Shown: positions 8,845 through 16,857, counted from the first letter of the stretch. The stretch: 64,000 nucleotides of DNA from Halolactibacillus alkaliphilus (GCF_900115465.1 NZ_FOWN01000004.1:1-64000); one strand, 5' to 3'. Notes: generated by a model from the sequence alone, not told the origin. Made by a program: numbers and translations.

Positions 8845-9170
8845 TTATCTTAAATAGCCTAATTGATATTGGTTTAAAGTGGGAGTTAGAAAAGCGAAGA
8901 ATTAAAACACCTACTGTAAAAGAAAAATGGAGTAAACGAACGATTGATGTCATGCTCAGCACCGAAAAATATATCGGTGTTGTAAGATTACTAAATGCTG
9001 GAGAACATCAGGAATATTATATTTCGGAAAATAATCACCCAGCAATCATTTCAAAAGAGCAATTTGAAGCGGTGCAAATTGAGAAGAAGAATAGAAGTAA
9101 TGTTGTGAAAGGAAAGAGTGGAAATCGTAGGAGGAGTAGTAGTAAGTATAGTTCGAAGAAGGGAAGATAG
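8845..9170 (+). pseudogene. 5'-truncated second copy of the serine recombinase
   Basis: The frame 8845-9170 encodes about 107 residues aligning with the C-terminal third of the recombinase at 7238-8173, with the same E-L-E-K-R-x-I-K-T-P-T, W-S-K-R-T-I-D-V-M-L and A-I-I-S-K-E-Q-F-E-A-V-Q-I-E-K-K blocks and the same basic S-S-K-Y-S-S-K tail. DNA identity is high, with some identical runs over 20 bases. The catalytic domain is absent, so it cannot act as a recombinase. An internal ATG at 8952 could give a 72-residue DNA-binding peptide, but no ribosome site supports this. It marks the seam between two cargo segments. Confidence 0.8.
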
Positions 9171-9172
9171 AA

Positions 9173-9973
9173 ATGAATGGAGAAAATCTAAAAATGAAAA
9201 ATGAGGTGGGAATAAAGAATACAATTAATATAAAAACTTGGAATGTTGATTGGTTTAGAAATAAGAAGAGGTCGGGGCAAGAATGGGAATATAATGAAAA
9301 CGATTGTGATTTAAATACATACATTAATATTGTAAAAGATATTAAGGATTTTTTGGATAGTCGACAAAATGCAATCGTATTATTGCAAGAAGTTCCTTAT
9401 AAAATAAAAGATGGTGCAATGTGGTTAGAATGCGACTATCATAAGAAACTGCACAATGATTTTCCTACCAATGAATTTGAGATAGTTGAAAATATATCTA
9501 GGAATTATATAACAAGGTGTACAATTGCAATTTTAAAAAAAGGAATATTTAGTAGAGATTTAAACTTTAAGCCCTGTAACAATAGAATAATTGGACTAAA
9601 CATTGGTGATGACATAACAGTTTTGGGTGTACATATGCCTACTAACTTTAAAGAAGATGATCAAAATGATCATATGTGGCGAGAATTAATTGAGTATACT
9701 ACTGATAAGAAAGCCAAAAAGGAAAAACTTATTATCGCAGGAGATTTTAATGGATATATTGGATGTAAAAATAAATTAACAGAAAAAAGATTTATAGAGC
9801 TAGCTAGAGTTGCAAAAGATATAGTCTCTGATGATACCCCAACTTATATTGGACAAACACCGATTGATCACATATTTATTAATTTTAACTCAGATTTAGA
9901 CTATAAAGTTGTTATTGAAAAAGATTGGGGCAATAGTGATCATAAGTATTTACAAGCAGAATTAAAATATTAA
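9173..9973 (+). CDS. Endonuclease/exonuclease/phosphatase (EEP) family protein
   Basis: The 266-residue protein begins three bases after the recombinase fragment, with GAAGGGA upstream. EEP motifs occur in order: W-N-V-D (N24), L-L-Q-E-V (E73), G-V-H-M-P, G-D-F-N-G (D191, N193), P-I-D-H-I-F (D232, H233) and N-S-D-H-K (D256, H257). All expected metal and catalytic residues of the DNase I-like fold are present, so it should be an active metal-dependent phosphodiesterase or nuclease. No signal peptide is visible, so it acts inside the cell. It is very AT-rich and is the second cargo gene of the island; nucleases of this fold occur in defence loci, but the substrate here is unknown. Confidence 0.8.
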   Translation: MNGENLKMKNEVGIKNTINIKTWNVDWFRNKKRSGQEWEYNENDCDLNTYINIVKDIKDFLDSRQNAIVLLQEVPYKIKDGAMWLECDYHKKLHNDFPTNEFEIVENISRNYITRCTIAILKKGIFSRDLNFKPCNNRIIGLNIGDDITVLGVHMPTNFKEDDQNDHMWRELIEYTTDKKAKKEKLIIAGDFNGYIGCKNKLTEKRFIELARVAKDIVSDDTPTYIGQTPIDHIFINFNSDLDYKVVIEKDWGNSDHKYLQAELKY

Positions 9974-10025
9974 TAACCTTTAAGTTTGTAAAATGTATAA
10001 TAGCCTAATCAAAAAGAACATTAGA

Positions 10026-10340
10026 GTTGATAGGCTAGAGGTCCAACCCCTATAAATACAGACTTTTTGCTAGTTCCATCAAACTTTAAAATAGCCTAAG
10101 TATATCATGTTGAGAGTATAGCCTTGATGTCAAGAGCAGATAAATAAGATGTATATAAAACATTGATAAATCAAGGGTTTCAAAGCATAGTTTGTTTTCT
10201 TAGATGATTTTATAGAACTACTAATGCTTAGAAACCCTTATTTTTAGTGCTTAAGGGAACATGTCAAAGACTAAAATTAGCGTAGGGTTGAGTTGACAGG
10301 TTAGATAAATTAGGAGGGGTGAGGAGATAGGATAGATGTG
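10026..10340 (+). repeat. Island intergenic element, copy A
   Basis: A relaxed 15-mer occurs at 10026. From 10104 the sequence matches 12700-12936 almost throughout. GGGTTTCAAAGCAT (10175-10188) pairs with ATGCTTAGAAACCC (10224-10237) with one mismatch, followed by TTATTTTTAG. GTTGACAGGTTAGAT (10292) and GAGATAGGATAGAT (10324) stand 32 bases apart. The rest of the 9974-10428 gap holds no gene that I can support. Confidence 0.75.
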
Positions 10341-10428
10341 ATAAGCTGTTTTAAATCGCCTACACATCATAAGTAGAATTTTGCTATATGTTAAGTAGAC
10401 ACTAGGACTATAAAGGGGGCGTCAATAA

Positions 10429-11079
10429 ATGATTAATATTACTAAAATAAAAGGGATTTCAAATAGTTATCCAGAAGAAGTTGAAGGAACGAACGAGTGG
10501 TATTTCTGTAGAGAAGAAGCGGATCCCTGTAATGATTTATATGATGCTCATGAGATATTTAATAGGGACGGATTATTTAAAGGAATTATTCACCACTTAA
10601 TCCATTATCCTGATGGTAAAGTACATTCGCCATTTCAAATTCAAGAGAATGTATATGTTGAAAAGCCTATATGGAACAACGAAGAATTTAATTTTTTAGT
10701 GGTTGATTTTCAGGAAAAGATAATTCGAATTACAAAATACATACCAGAGAATGAAAAATTAGAAATTGTTACTGAGTTGTCTTTAGTAGAAGTTGAAGAT
10801 TGCTATAATTTAATGCTTGAAACAACGCCACTTACCCTTGGAAGAAGTGGAAATGAGGGCTTTTATGAAATTATTTGGCCAGAAAAAAAGAAGATTGCAA
10901 TCGGAAAAACAGAGACGGTATTATTTCGTGATGAAGATAAGTTATATCTATCAGAATGGTATGAGGATCCAGAATATCATGAAAATGTAATCGTTAGAGA
11001 TATTCAGACAGGAAAAATAATAGAAAAAAGTGAAGGCTATTTGCGTAGATTACCTAATAATGTGTACTGGAAAATATAA
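10429..11079 (+). CDS. Hypothetical cargo protein (216 residues)
   Basis: The ATG follows AAAGGGGG at a good distance. The protein is soluble, acidic and rich in Trp, Tyr and Glu, with many short beta-strand-like stretches (for example F-L-V-V-D-F, I-I-R-I-T-K, E-T-V-L-F-R-D) and no membrane segment. I recognise no family. Its stop is overlapped by the next gene by about 20 bases, suggesting translational coupling and joint function. Position directly after element copy A, in AT-rich DNA, marks it as accessory. An immunity-like or beta-propeller-like fold is conceivable but not shown by any motif. Confidence 0.6.
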   Translation: MINITKIKGISNSYPEEVEGTNEWYFCREEADPCNDLYDAHEIFNRDGLFKGIIHHLIHYPDGKVHSPFQIQENVYVEKPIWNNEEFNFLVVDFQEKIIRITKYIPENEKLEIVTELSLVEVEDCYNLMLETTPLTLGRSGNEGFYEIIWPEKKKIAIGKTETVLFRDEDKLYLSEWYEDPEYHENVIVRDIQTGKIIEKSEGYLRRLPNNVYWKI

Positions 11080-11605
11080 GTATGAATTGTACGTTAGATT
11101 AATGACAGGAGAATCATTGCTAGTGGAGTTACAATATGGAATTACTGGTGGATACTATTATCCTAATAAAGAAAGAGGGACGCCTATTTTTGATGAGGAT
11201 AAATTTTACAGTAAATGTAAAGATCTAGCGTCAAAAATAAAAATCCGCTTTAAGATATTAGATAAACTAGGTTCTCGCAGCTATTATGCAGTAAAGTTTA
11301 TCTATAAACATGAAAACATATACGTTATGTGCAACATGTCTCAACCAATTATTGCTTTTTGTTCATATGAATCTTTTGATGCTACTGACAATGACTGTGT
11401 TTTTCATTGGGACAAATTCTTGGACATCGAAGAATTGACAAAGGAATTTGAAAGCGAATATAAGGTATTGAGTGTGCATGAACTTAACTCTTCATTTATA
11501 TTAGAAGAACATGAGGAACTAAAAAATGTACAATCAGTGATTGAGCAAGTTGAATACTATAATCCTAAAACTATTGGTGAAGCGATTTTTAACTACTGGG
11601 ATTAA
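11060..11605 (+). CDS. Hypothetical cargo protein coupled to the preceding gene
   Basis: Several starts are possible; I prefer the ATG at 11060, overlapping the upstream stop (11077-11079) by 20 bases and giving 181 residues. An upstream ATG at 11030 would add ten residues. The protein is soluble with a W-D ending, a G-G-Y-Y-Y-P-N segment near the start and alternating hydrophobic strands; an acidic C-terminal region follows about residue 140. No motif is recognised. The overlap with the 10429 gene indicates a two-gene unit, so a partner or toxin/immunity relationship is worth considering, but neither protein shows a known toxin motif. Confidence 0.55.
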   Translation: MCTGKYKYELYVRLMTGESLLVELQYGITGGYYYPNKERGTPIFDEDKFYSKCKDLASKIKIRFKILDKLGSRSYYAVKFIYKHENIYVMCNMSQPIIAFCSYESFDATDNDCVFHWDKFLDIEELTKEFESEYKVLSVHELNSSFILEEHEELKNVQSVIEQVEYYNPKTIGEAIFNYWD

Positions 11606-11814
11606 AATGCATTATTTAATCTTTAAATAAGCTTAGTTATTGCGTGCTAAAAAGCCTACATTACTAACCTAGTAGCAATCTTAATATTAACTTAGTGCCT
11701 GTAACCGGACTCTTATTAAGATTGCTGAAAACGGATTGAAATACAACAAAAACAGAGAATAAGCACTGGCTTCAATCAAAGCAAAGATGATTAAAAAAGC
11801 TGTAATATATTGTG

Positions 11815-11843
11815 TTGAATTTTAAGTAAAATAAGGGTATAAT
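11815..11843 (+). promoter_or_regulatory. Sigma-A-type promoter of the toxin-antitoxin pair
   Basis: TTGAAT (11815-11820) and TATAAT (11838-11843) are separated by 17 bases, 22 bases before the antitoxin ATG. The rest of the 11606-11864 gap has no supported gene. Confidence 0.7.
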
Positions 11844-11864
11844 ATTTACAAAGGAGTTGGTATT

Positions 11865-12113
11865 ATGCCTAATATTAAGCCGGTTTCCGATTTAAGAAAT
11901 TACAATGATGTACTAAAAGATATTGGAGTTGGCTCTCCGGTATTTTTAACGAAGAACGGTAGAGGAAAGTTTGCAATCGTAGATATTGAAGAATATGAAA
12001 AAAATCAAGCTACTATAAAATTATTGTCTAAGCTCATGGAAGCTGAAAATCGCATAAAAACAGATGATGATTGGATGACAGAGGAACAAGTGAAAGAAAA
12101 GCTAGGGGTTTGA
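11865..12113 (+). CDS. Phd/YefM-type antitoxin
   Basis: The 82-residue protein has the Phd/YefM N-terminal pattern I-x-P-V-S-D-L-R-x-Y followed by V-F-L-T-K-N-G-R-G-x-F-A-I-V-D-I-E-E-Y-E. This forms the DNA-binding dimer; the charged C-terminal tail (about 50-82) should wrap the toxin. AAAGGAG precedes the ATG. The toxin gene starts four bases after the stop, the standard antitoxin-first order. It is expected to repress its own promoter at 11815. Part of a type II toxin-antitoxin module that may stabilise the island. Confidence 0.88.
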   Translation: MPNIKPVSDLRNYNDVLKDIGVGSPVFLTKNGRGKFAIVDIEEYEKNQATIKLLSKLMEAENRIKTDDDWMTEEQVKEKLGV

Positions 12114-12117
12114 TTTA

Positions 12118-12456
12118 ATGTATAAGATCAAAGTAAATCCCATGGCAACAGAAGATTTGATCGAGATTAGAGATTATATCCAAAAAGAATTAGACAACCC
12201 AACAGCTGCGGTAGATGTTATAAAAAAGATAATTGCTAAGTACGAGGGGTTAAAAAAATTTCCGCTGATGGGAGTAGAATTATCTACAAAGATAAATGTG
12301 CAAACTGATTTTAGATATGTGGTATCGGGAAATTATCTCGTGATTTATCGAGCGGATCATGAATTTGTTTACATTTATCGGATTTTATATGCTGGTAGAG
12401 ACTATCTAAGAATTCTATTTCCTAATGAAGTGGGTACAAATTTCCAAGAAGAGTAA
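12118..12456 (+). CDS. RelE/ParE-family toxin
   Basis: The 112-residue protein has the family core: V-N-P-x-A-x-E-D-L-I-E-I-R-D-Y-I, the K-x-F-P-L-M-G turn, D-F-R-Y-V-V-x-G-N-Y-L-V-I-Y-R and the closing Y-I-Y-R-I-L-Y-A-G-R-D-Y strand. Basic and aromatic residues suited to RelE-type mRNA cleavage are present, but ParE-type gyrase inhibition cannot be excluded from sequence alone. The C-terminus is slightly extended by about ten residues after L-R-I-L-F. It is paired with the antitoxin four bases upstream and shares its promoter. Confidence 0.88.
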   Translation: MYKIKVNPMATEDLIEIRDYIQKELDNPTAAVDVIKKIIAKYEGLKKFPLMGVELSTKINVQTDFRYVVSGNYLVIYRADHEFVYIYRILYAGRDYLRILFPNEVGTNFQEE

Positions 12457-12699
12457 TAATAAAGAAGCGGGTATTCTCACAAGGAGACGGTGGTTTGGCA
12501 AAGTAGCAATAAAAAGGTGTAGAGTTTGTGATTGATTCAACAGTAACAAGAGAAAAGCGCTTAATTTGCCCGATAAAATGTAATTGACATGTTCCCATAT
12601 ACGACCTTTTCTCAAAAAAACAGCCAAAAATCGATTGATCTATTCCCTCATACATCGGGGTCAAAAATCAACTTCTGACATCAATGCCATCAACTCGGG

Positions 12700-12936
12700 T
12701 CATGTGGAGTGTATAGCCTTGATGTCACGAATAGATAAATAAGGTGTATTTAAAACATTGATAAATCAAGGGTTTCCAAGTGTAGTTAATTTTTCTAGAT
12801 GATTTTCTAGAGTAGTTAACGCTTGGAAACTCTTATTTTAGTGTTTAAGGGAACATATCAAATGTTAAAATTGGCGTAGGGTTCAGTTGACAGATTAGAT
12901 GAAATCATAGGGTTGTGGAGATAGAATAGATGTCAG
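12700..12936 (+). repeat. Island intergenic element, copy B
   Basis: This aligns with 10104-10340 along its whole length. The hairpin arms are GGGTTTCCAAGTGT (from 12770) and the complementary segment 12817-12832, with several base pairs changed on both sides relative to copy A, followed by TTATTTTAG. GTTGACAGATTAGAT (12886) and GAGATAGAATAGAT (12918) again lie 32 bases apart. Apart from this element I see no gene in the gap 12457-13307. Confidence 0.75.
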
Positions 12937-13186
12937 AAGGTTCGTACAGAGCAGATGTTTTGTGCAATGGCGGAATTGAAAGAGTAGGTTGGATATTAAA
13001 GAAAAATAGACTAACTAAAATAGTGCAAATTTAATATAATGATAGTTAGCCAAGGAAATATTTATAGATGGACTACTCAATAGCCTTTTAGTGTATGAGA
13101 CCAATTGTTTATTCAGATTACTTTTTGACTTGAAACTGGATGGATAATAAATAGATATGTGTAGTAGAGATTTGTTGGTTTTTATT

Positions 13187-13211
13187 GTGATACCTCCTTT
13201 GTTAGTATCAC
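13187..13211. other. Short inverted repeat before the broken transposase
   Basis: GTGATAC (13187-13193) and GTATCAC (13205-13211) are a perfect 7-base inverted repeat around an 11-base loop. Its role is unknown; it could be part of an insertion-sequence end. Confidence 0.3.
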
Positions 13212-13307
13212 ATGTTAACTCTACAAACCAGTATTATCAAGCGATAAAACCAATAAAGAACGATGTGAAAAAGAAATGTATTAGTGGAGGTATAAAATAA
13301 ATGAGTT

Positions 13308-14078
13308 ATGAGGATATTGAGACAATTAGAGGCACTTCGTTCCGAAGTGCCACAAGAACCTCAATGGGGTGTCAAAAAGAATAGTCAAGGCAAAAATGTC
13401 TTCTGGTATGGATTTAAGGGCCACTTAGCCGTTGGAGCCAAAAGTCAGTATATCTTGCAATCTCTCTTTTCATCTGGAAACTTAAATGATGGAAAAGCAG
13501 CTATTCCTCTGCTTAAAGGTATTCAAAATCGATTATTTCTACCATCATTACAGTATCAAACACTAGATGCTGGCTATGATTATGCGCCTATTTATGAGCA
13601 AATATACCGTATGGGTCAACACGCAAACATTGCCTATGACAAAAAGAATGAAAGGTAGCTCGTAGGGTATGATGAACACTTTGCGCCAACATGTTTCCGT
13701 GAACATTCATATCGTTACGACAGCTATGATCCAAAGTATGAAACATTAAAGTACACACGACCTAAAGAATGTAGTGGATGTCCCTTAAATACCGAAGGTA
13801 TTTATCAAAAAGTGTACAAGGTTAAAATAACAACAGATCTTCGGAAATATTCAGCTCCTGCTCGTGGTTCACAGGCATGGAAAACGATTGCTAAACGTCG
13901 CAGTTCTGTCGAAAGAGTAAATGGCTATCTTAAGGCGTTTTTCCAGCTCAATAATGTTCGTTACCGTACAGGAAAACGTGCAAAACCTCACTTTGATTTA
14001 GTGACGCTTATTTATAATGCATCAAAACTAGCAGCAGATCGTTTAGGCTCATTCCTAAAGCAATATCAAATAGTATAA
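13308..14078 (+). pseudogene. DDE transposase, truncated and interrupted by a stop
   Basis: One frame runs from 13308 to 14078 with a single in-frame TAG at 13656. The first part has G-V-K-K-N-S-x-G-K-N-x-F-W-Y-G-F-K-G-H-L-A-V (a typical DDE strand) and T-L-D-A-G-Y-D with a catalytic-type Asp. After the stop come C-S-G-C-P, then R-R-S-S-V-E-R-V-N-G-Y-L-K-A-F-F with the expected final Glu. The N-terminal third is missing. A perfect small palindrome (GGCACTTCG/CGAAGTGCC) lies near the start at 13332-13352. It is a dead insertion sequence of the IS4/IS5/IS1182-like DDE type; the exact family is uncertain. It directly precedes the van-like genes. Confidence 0.82.
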
Positions 14079-14176
14079 AAAATTTTTAAGACAAATATTG
14101 AAATTCTGGTCGTGTTTGATTTTTTAAAAAGAGCAATTATGAAATTGATTCAAGTATTTATAGAGGTGAAAAAATT

Positions 14177-14884
14177 ATGAATGAAAAAATACTGATTGTT
14201 GATGACGAAAAAGAAATAGCAGATTTACTAGAACTTTATCTTGAAAATGATGGCTATCAAGTTTATAAATATAATACTGGCAGCGAAGCTGTAAAATGTG
14301 TTGAAGAGAAAGAGATTGATCTTGCTATTTTAGATGTTATGCTTCCCGATATGGACGGTTTTCAAATATGCAAAAAAATTAGAGAAAGGAGCTTTTACCC
14401 AATTATTATGCTTACTGCCAAGGTAGAGTACAGTGATAAAATAATGGGGCTTACGATTGGTGCAGATGACTATATCACAAAGCCCTTTAATCCTTTAGAA
14501 GTGGTTGCAAGGGTAAAAACACAACTTCGTCGTTATGTAAAATATAATGGAAATAAAGGAGAAGGTATTGCCCATGCTAAAATAGATGAGCACGATATCA
14601 ACGGACTTATCATCAACCGAAATTCTCACAAGTGCTATATGTTTGGAAACGAAATTACGCTTACGCCTATAGAATTTTCCATTCTGTGGTATTTATGCGT
14701 GAATAGAGGAAACGTAGTTTCAACAGAAGAATTATTTGAAGCAGTTTGGGGAGAAAAATATTTAGACAATAACAATACGGTTATGGCGCATATTGGTAGA
14801 TTGAGAGAAAAACTAAAAGAACCTGCCAGAAATCCAAAGTATATTAAAACTGTGTGGGGAGTTGGCTATACCATTGAAAAATAA
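14177..14884 (+). CDS. vanR: VanR-like OmpR-family response regulator
   Basis: The 235-residue protein has a receiver domain with D9/D10, phospho-acceptor D53 in L-D-V-M-L-P-D, a Thr near 80 and K102 in T-K-P-F. A winged-helix Trans_reg_C domain follows (about 135-233) with T-P-I-E-F-x-I-L and the final V-W-G-V-G-Y. Length and motifs match VanR-type regulators. The ATG has TAGAGGTG upstream. The 3' end overlaps the kinase gene, and vanY follows, so it probably controls vanY in response to cell-wall signals. No van ligase genes are in the window, so glycopeptide resistance is not implied. Confidence 0.85.
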   Translation: MNEKILIVDDEKEIADLLELYLENDGYQVYKYNTGSEAVKCVEEKEIDLAILDVMLPDMDGFQICKKIRERSFYPIIMLTAKVEYSDKIMGLTIGADDYITKPFNPLEVVARVKTQLRRYVKYNGNKGEGIAHAKIDEHDINGLIINRNSHKCYMFGNEITLTPIEFSILWYLCVNRGNVVSTEELFEAVWGEKYLDNNNTVMAHIGRLREKLKEPARNPKYIKTVWGVGYTIEK

Positions 14885-15971
14885 CGAAAAAATAAACTAT
14901 AAAAGGCGTATTACGAGTCGCATTACCATACAGTATCTTTTACTTCTTGCAGGGTTAGCTGTGGGGTTTTTCCTTTTGTCTTTACTATTAGAAACTCTTA
15001 TTCATAGTGTTGTGTGGCAACCGGAGAACAAACTTTATGTGTTTATGAAATTTGTTAGAAAGTATATTGTTTTGTTTGCAGGAGTCCCACTATTAGCCGG
15101 CTTTATTGTTATCACCTATGGCTTTATCGGAAAGCCTTTGCAATATTTAGACGAGGTTATTCTTGCATCGCAGCAGCTTGCGTGCCCTACCGACAGGCAA
15201 ATTATTCTTTCTGATGATATGAAATGGGTTCAAGACCAAATGAATCAAGCACGGGAAACCTCTTTGCGAAATGCTCAAATTGCAAAGGAAGCAGAGCAAC
15301 GTAAAAATGATTTAATAGTTTATCTTGCTCACGATTTGAAAACTCCACTTACTTCGGTAATAGGATATTTAACACTCTTGCAAGATGAGAGACAAATTAC
15401 TGAAGATCTTAGAGAAAAATATCTCTCCATTTCCCTTAATAAAGCAGAACGACTTGAGGATTTGATAAATGAGTTTTTTGAAATTACAAGATTTAATCTA
15501 TCAAATATTGATTTACAACTAACCAGAGTAAACTTAACAAGGTTACTTGAACAGCTTGTGTTTGAATTTAATCCGTTATTAACAGACAAAGGCTTACAGT
15601 GTAATTTGAATGTAAATGCAAATGTTATAATAAGATGCGATGCTAACAAAATGCAACGTGTTTTTGATAATTTGCTTCGGAATGCTGTGTTTTACAGCTT
15701 TGAGAACAGTACAATTGAGATTAGAGCTATACAAGATGATATAAAAACTAATATTATCTTTAAAAATCATGGAGATACTATTTCTAAAGATAAGCTTGAT
15801 AGGATATTTGAACAATTTTATCGAATTGATACATCAAGAAGTACAAATAGCGGTGGATCCGGTCTTGGTCTTGCTATTGCAAAGGAGATCGTAACCCTTC
15901 ATAAAGGAAGCATTTTAGCAACCAGTGAAAATGAAATTATTGAATTTTGCGTTACAATTCCTATGTCGTAA
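14874..15971 (+). CDS. vanS: VanS-like sensor histidine kinase
   Basis: I choose the TTG at 14874 (365 residues), overlapping the regulator stop by 11 bases; a TTG at 14862 is also possible. Two hydrophobic segments (about 20-47 and 64-85) flank a short extracellular loop, as in VanS. A HAMP-like linker leads to the H-box Y-L-A-H-D-L-K-T-P (H about 153). The N-box N-L-L-R-N-A-V and G-box G-G-S-G-L-G-L-A-I-A-K-E complete a functional kinase. It should phosphorylate the VanR-like partner. All catalytic motifs are intact. Confidence 0.85.
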   Translation: MKNNEKINYKRRITSRITIQYLLLLAGLAVGFFLLSLLLETLIHSVVWQPENKLYVFMKFVRKYIVLFAGVPLLAGFIVITYGFIGKPLQYLDEVILASQQLACPTDRQIILSDDMKWVQDQMNQARETSLRNAQIAKEAEQRKNDLIVYLAHDLKTPLTSVIGYLTLLQDERQITEDLREKYLSISLNKAERLEDLINEFFEITRFNLSNIDLQLTRVNLTRLLEQLVFEFNPLLTDKGLQCNLNVNANVIIRCDANKMQRVFDNLLRNAVFYSFENSTIEIRAIQDDIKTNIIFKNHGDTISKDKLDRIFEQFYRIDTSRSTNSGGSGLGLAIAKEIVTLHKGSILATSENEIIEFCVTIPMS

Positions 15972-16035
15972 GAAAATCGTAAGAAATTCAGTATAAAAAC
16001 TTGAGAAATCCGTTAAGGGAAACAGAAAAATAGCA

Positions 16036-16085
16036 CGCTTGATAATGATAGAATATATCTTGAAAGATCAAGCGCGTTATTTTTC
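16036..16085 (+). terminator. Hairpin with T-run between vanS-like and vanY-like genes
   Basis: CGCTTGAT (16036-16043) and ATCAAGCG (16067-16074) pair perfectly around a 23-base loop and are followed by TTATTTTTC. It could end the vanRS transcript or act as an attenuator in front of vanY. Confidence 0.5.
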
Positions 16086-16107
16086 AACCTATAAGGAGGA
16101 CTCACAT

Positions 16108-16833
16108 ATGAATAAAAGAACAAATAACACAAAAAAAAGACTAAGAAATTTTATTTTTTTATCAACTTTTACTCTTATTATATCTGTCGCTATATTTGCT
16201 TATGGTGCAATAAATGGGCAAATTTTACCTAATGATTATAACGAACCCTTTATATTTAATGTTGATAATTTAGACGATAATGAATGGGAATTAACTTTAG
16301 TGAATAAATGGAACCCTATTTCAAAAGAAGAAAATATAGAGCTTATTGAACTATCAAATGGTGAAATGGTAGATGAAAGAATATATCCGGACTTGCAGCA
16401 GATGTTCGATGACGCAAGGAATAGTGGTGTTTATATGACTGTTGTTTCAGGATATCGTACAAATGAAAAGCAACAAAGTATCTACAATAATAAACTTAAG
16501 GAATATAAAGCACAGTTTATGACTGATAAAAAAGCAAAAGAAGAGACTGAGCATTGGGTTGCACTGCCGGGTACAAGTGAACATGAACTTGGGCTCGCCG
16601 TTGATATTAATGCCGATGGAATACAATCTGCGGGTCAAGAGGTTTATAGCTGGCTTGCGCAAAATGCCCATAAGTATGGATTTATATATCGTTATCCCGA
16701 AGATAAAATTCATATCACAGGAATATCAAATGAACCATGGCATTATCGCTATGTTGGTAAAGAAGCTGCGACCGAGATGTTCGAAAACGGTATGGTCTTG
16801 GAAGAATATGTTGGAGAATATCAGAAAAAATAA
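16108..16833 (+). CDS. vanY: VanY-like D-Ala-D-Ala carboxypeptidase (M15B)
   Basis: The ATG at 16108 follows AAGGAGGA and gives 241 residues. An N-terminal signal anchor (about 14-33) places the enzyme outside the membrane. The peptidase domain has V-V-S-G-Y-R-T near 112, P-G-T-S-E-H-E-L-G-L-A-V-D-I with zinc ligands H159 and D166, and E-P-W-H-Y-R-Y with zinc ligand H212. It should trim the terminal D-Ala from peptidoglycan precursors. Stand-alone vanRS-vanY sets occur widely in Firmicutes and may serve wall remodelling rather than drug resistance. Confidence 0.88.
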   Translation: MNKRTNNTKKRLRNFIFLSTFTLIISVAIFAYGAINGQILPNDYNEPFIFNVDNLDDNEWELTLVNKWNPISKEENIELIELSNGEMVDERIYPDLQQMFDDARNSGVYMTVVSGYRTNEKQQSIYNNKLKEYKAQFMTDKKAKEETEHWVALPGTSEHELGLAVDINADGIQSAGQEVYSWLAQNAHKYGFIYRYPEDKIHITGISNEPWHYRYVGKEAATEMFENGMVLEEYVGEYQKK

Positions 16834-16857
16834 ATCTTTCCGCAGGTGAGTAAAGGT

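Noticed and set aside
12422-12664. Reverse-strand open frames of 70-80 codons after the toxin gene
   Set aside because: Two overlapping frames, no start signals and no recognisable motif; they look like chance frames.
13301-13384. 27-codon frame with a very good ribosome site at 13301
   Set aside because: It is out of frame with the transposase and has no family features; more likely the relic start of the broken element.
14177-16833. Vancomycin resistance cluster
   Set aside because: Only regulator, kinase and carboxypeptidase are present; ligase, racemase and VanX/VanXY genes are missing from the window.
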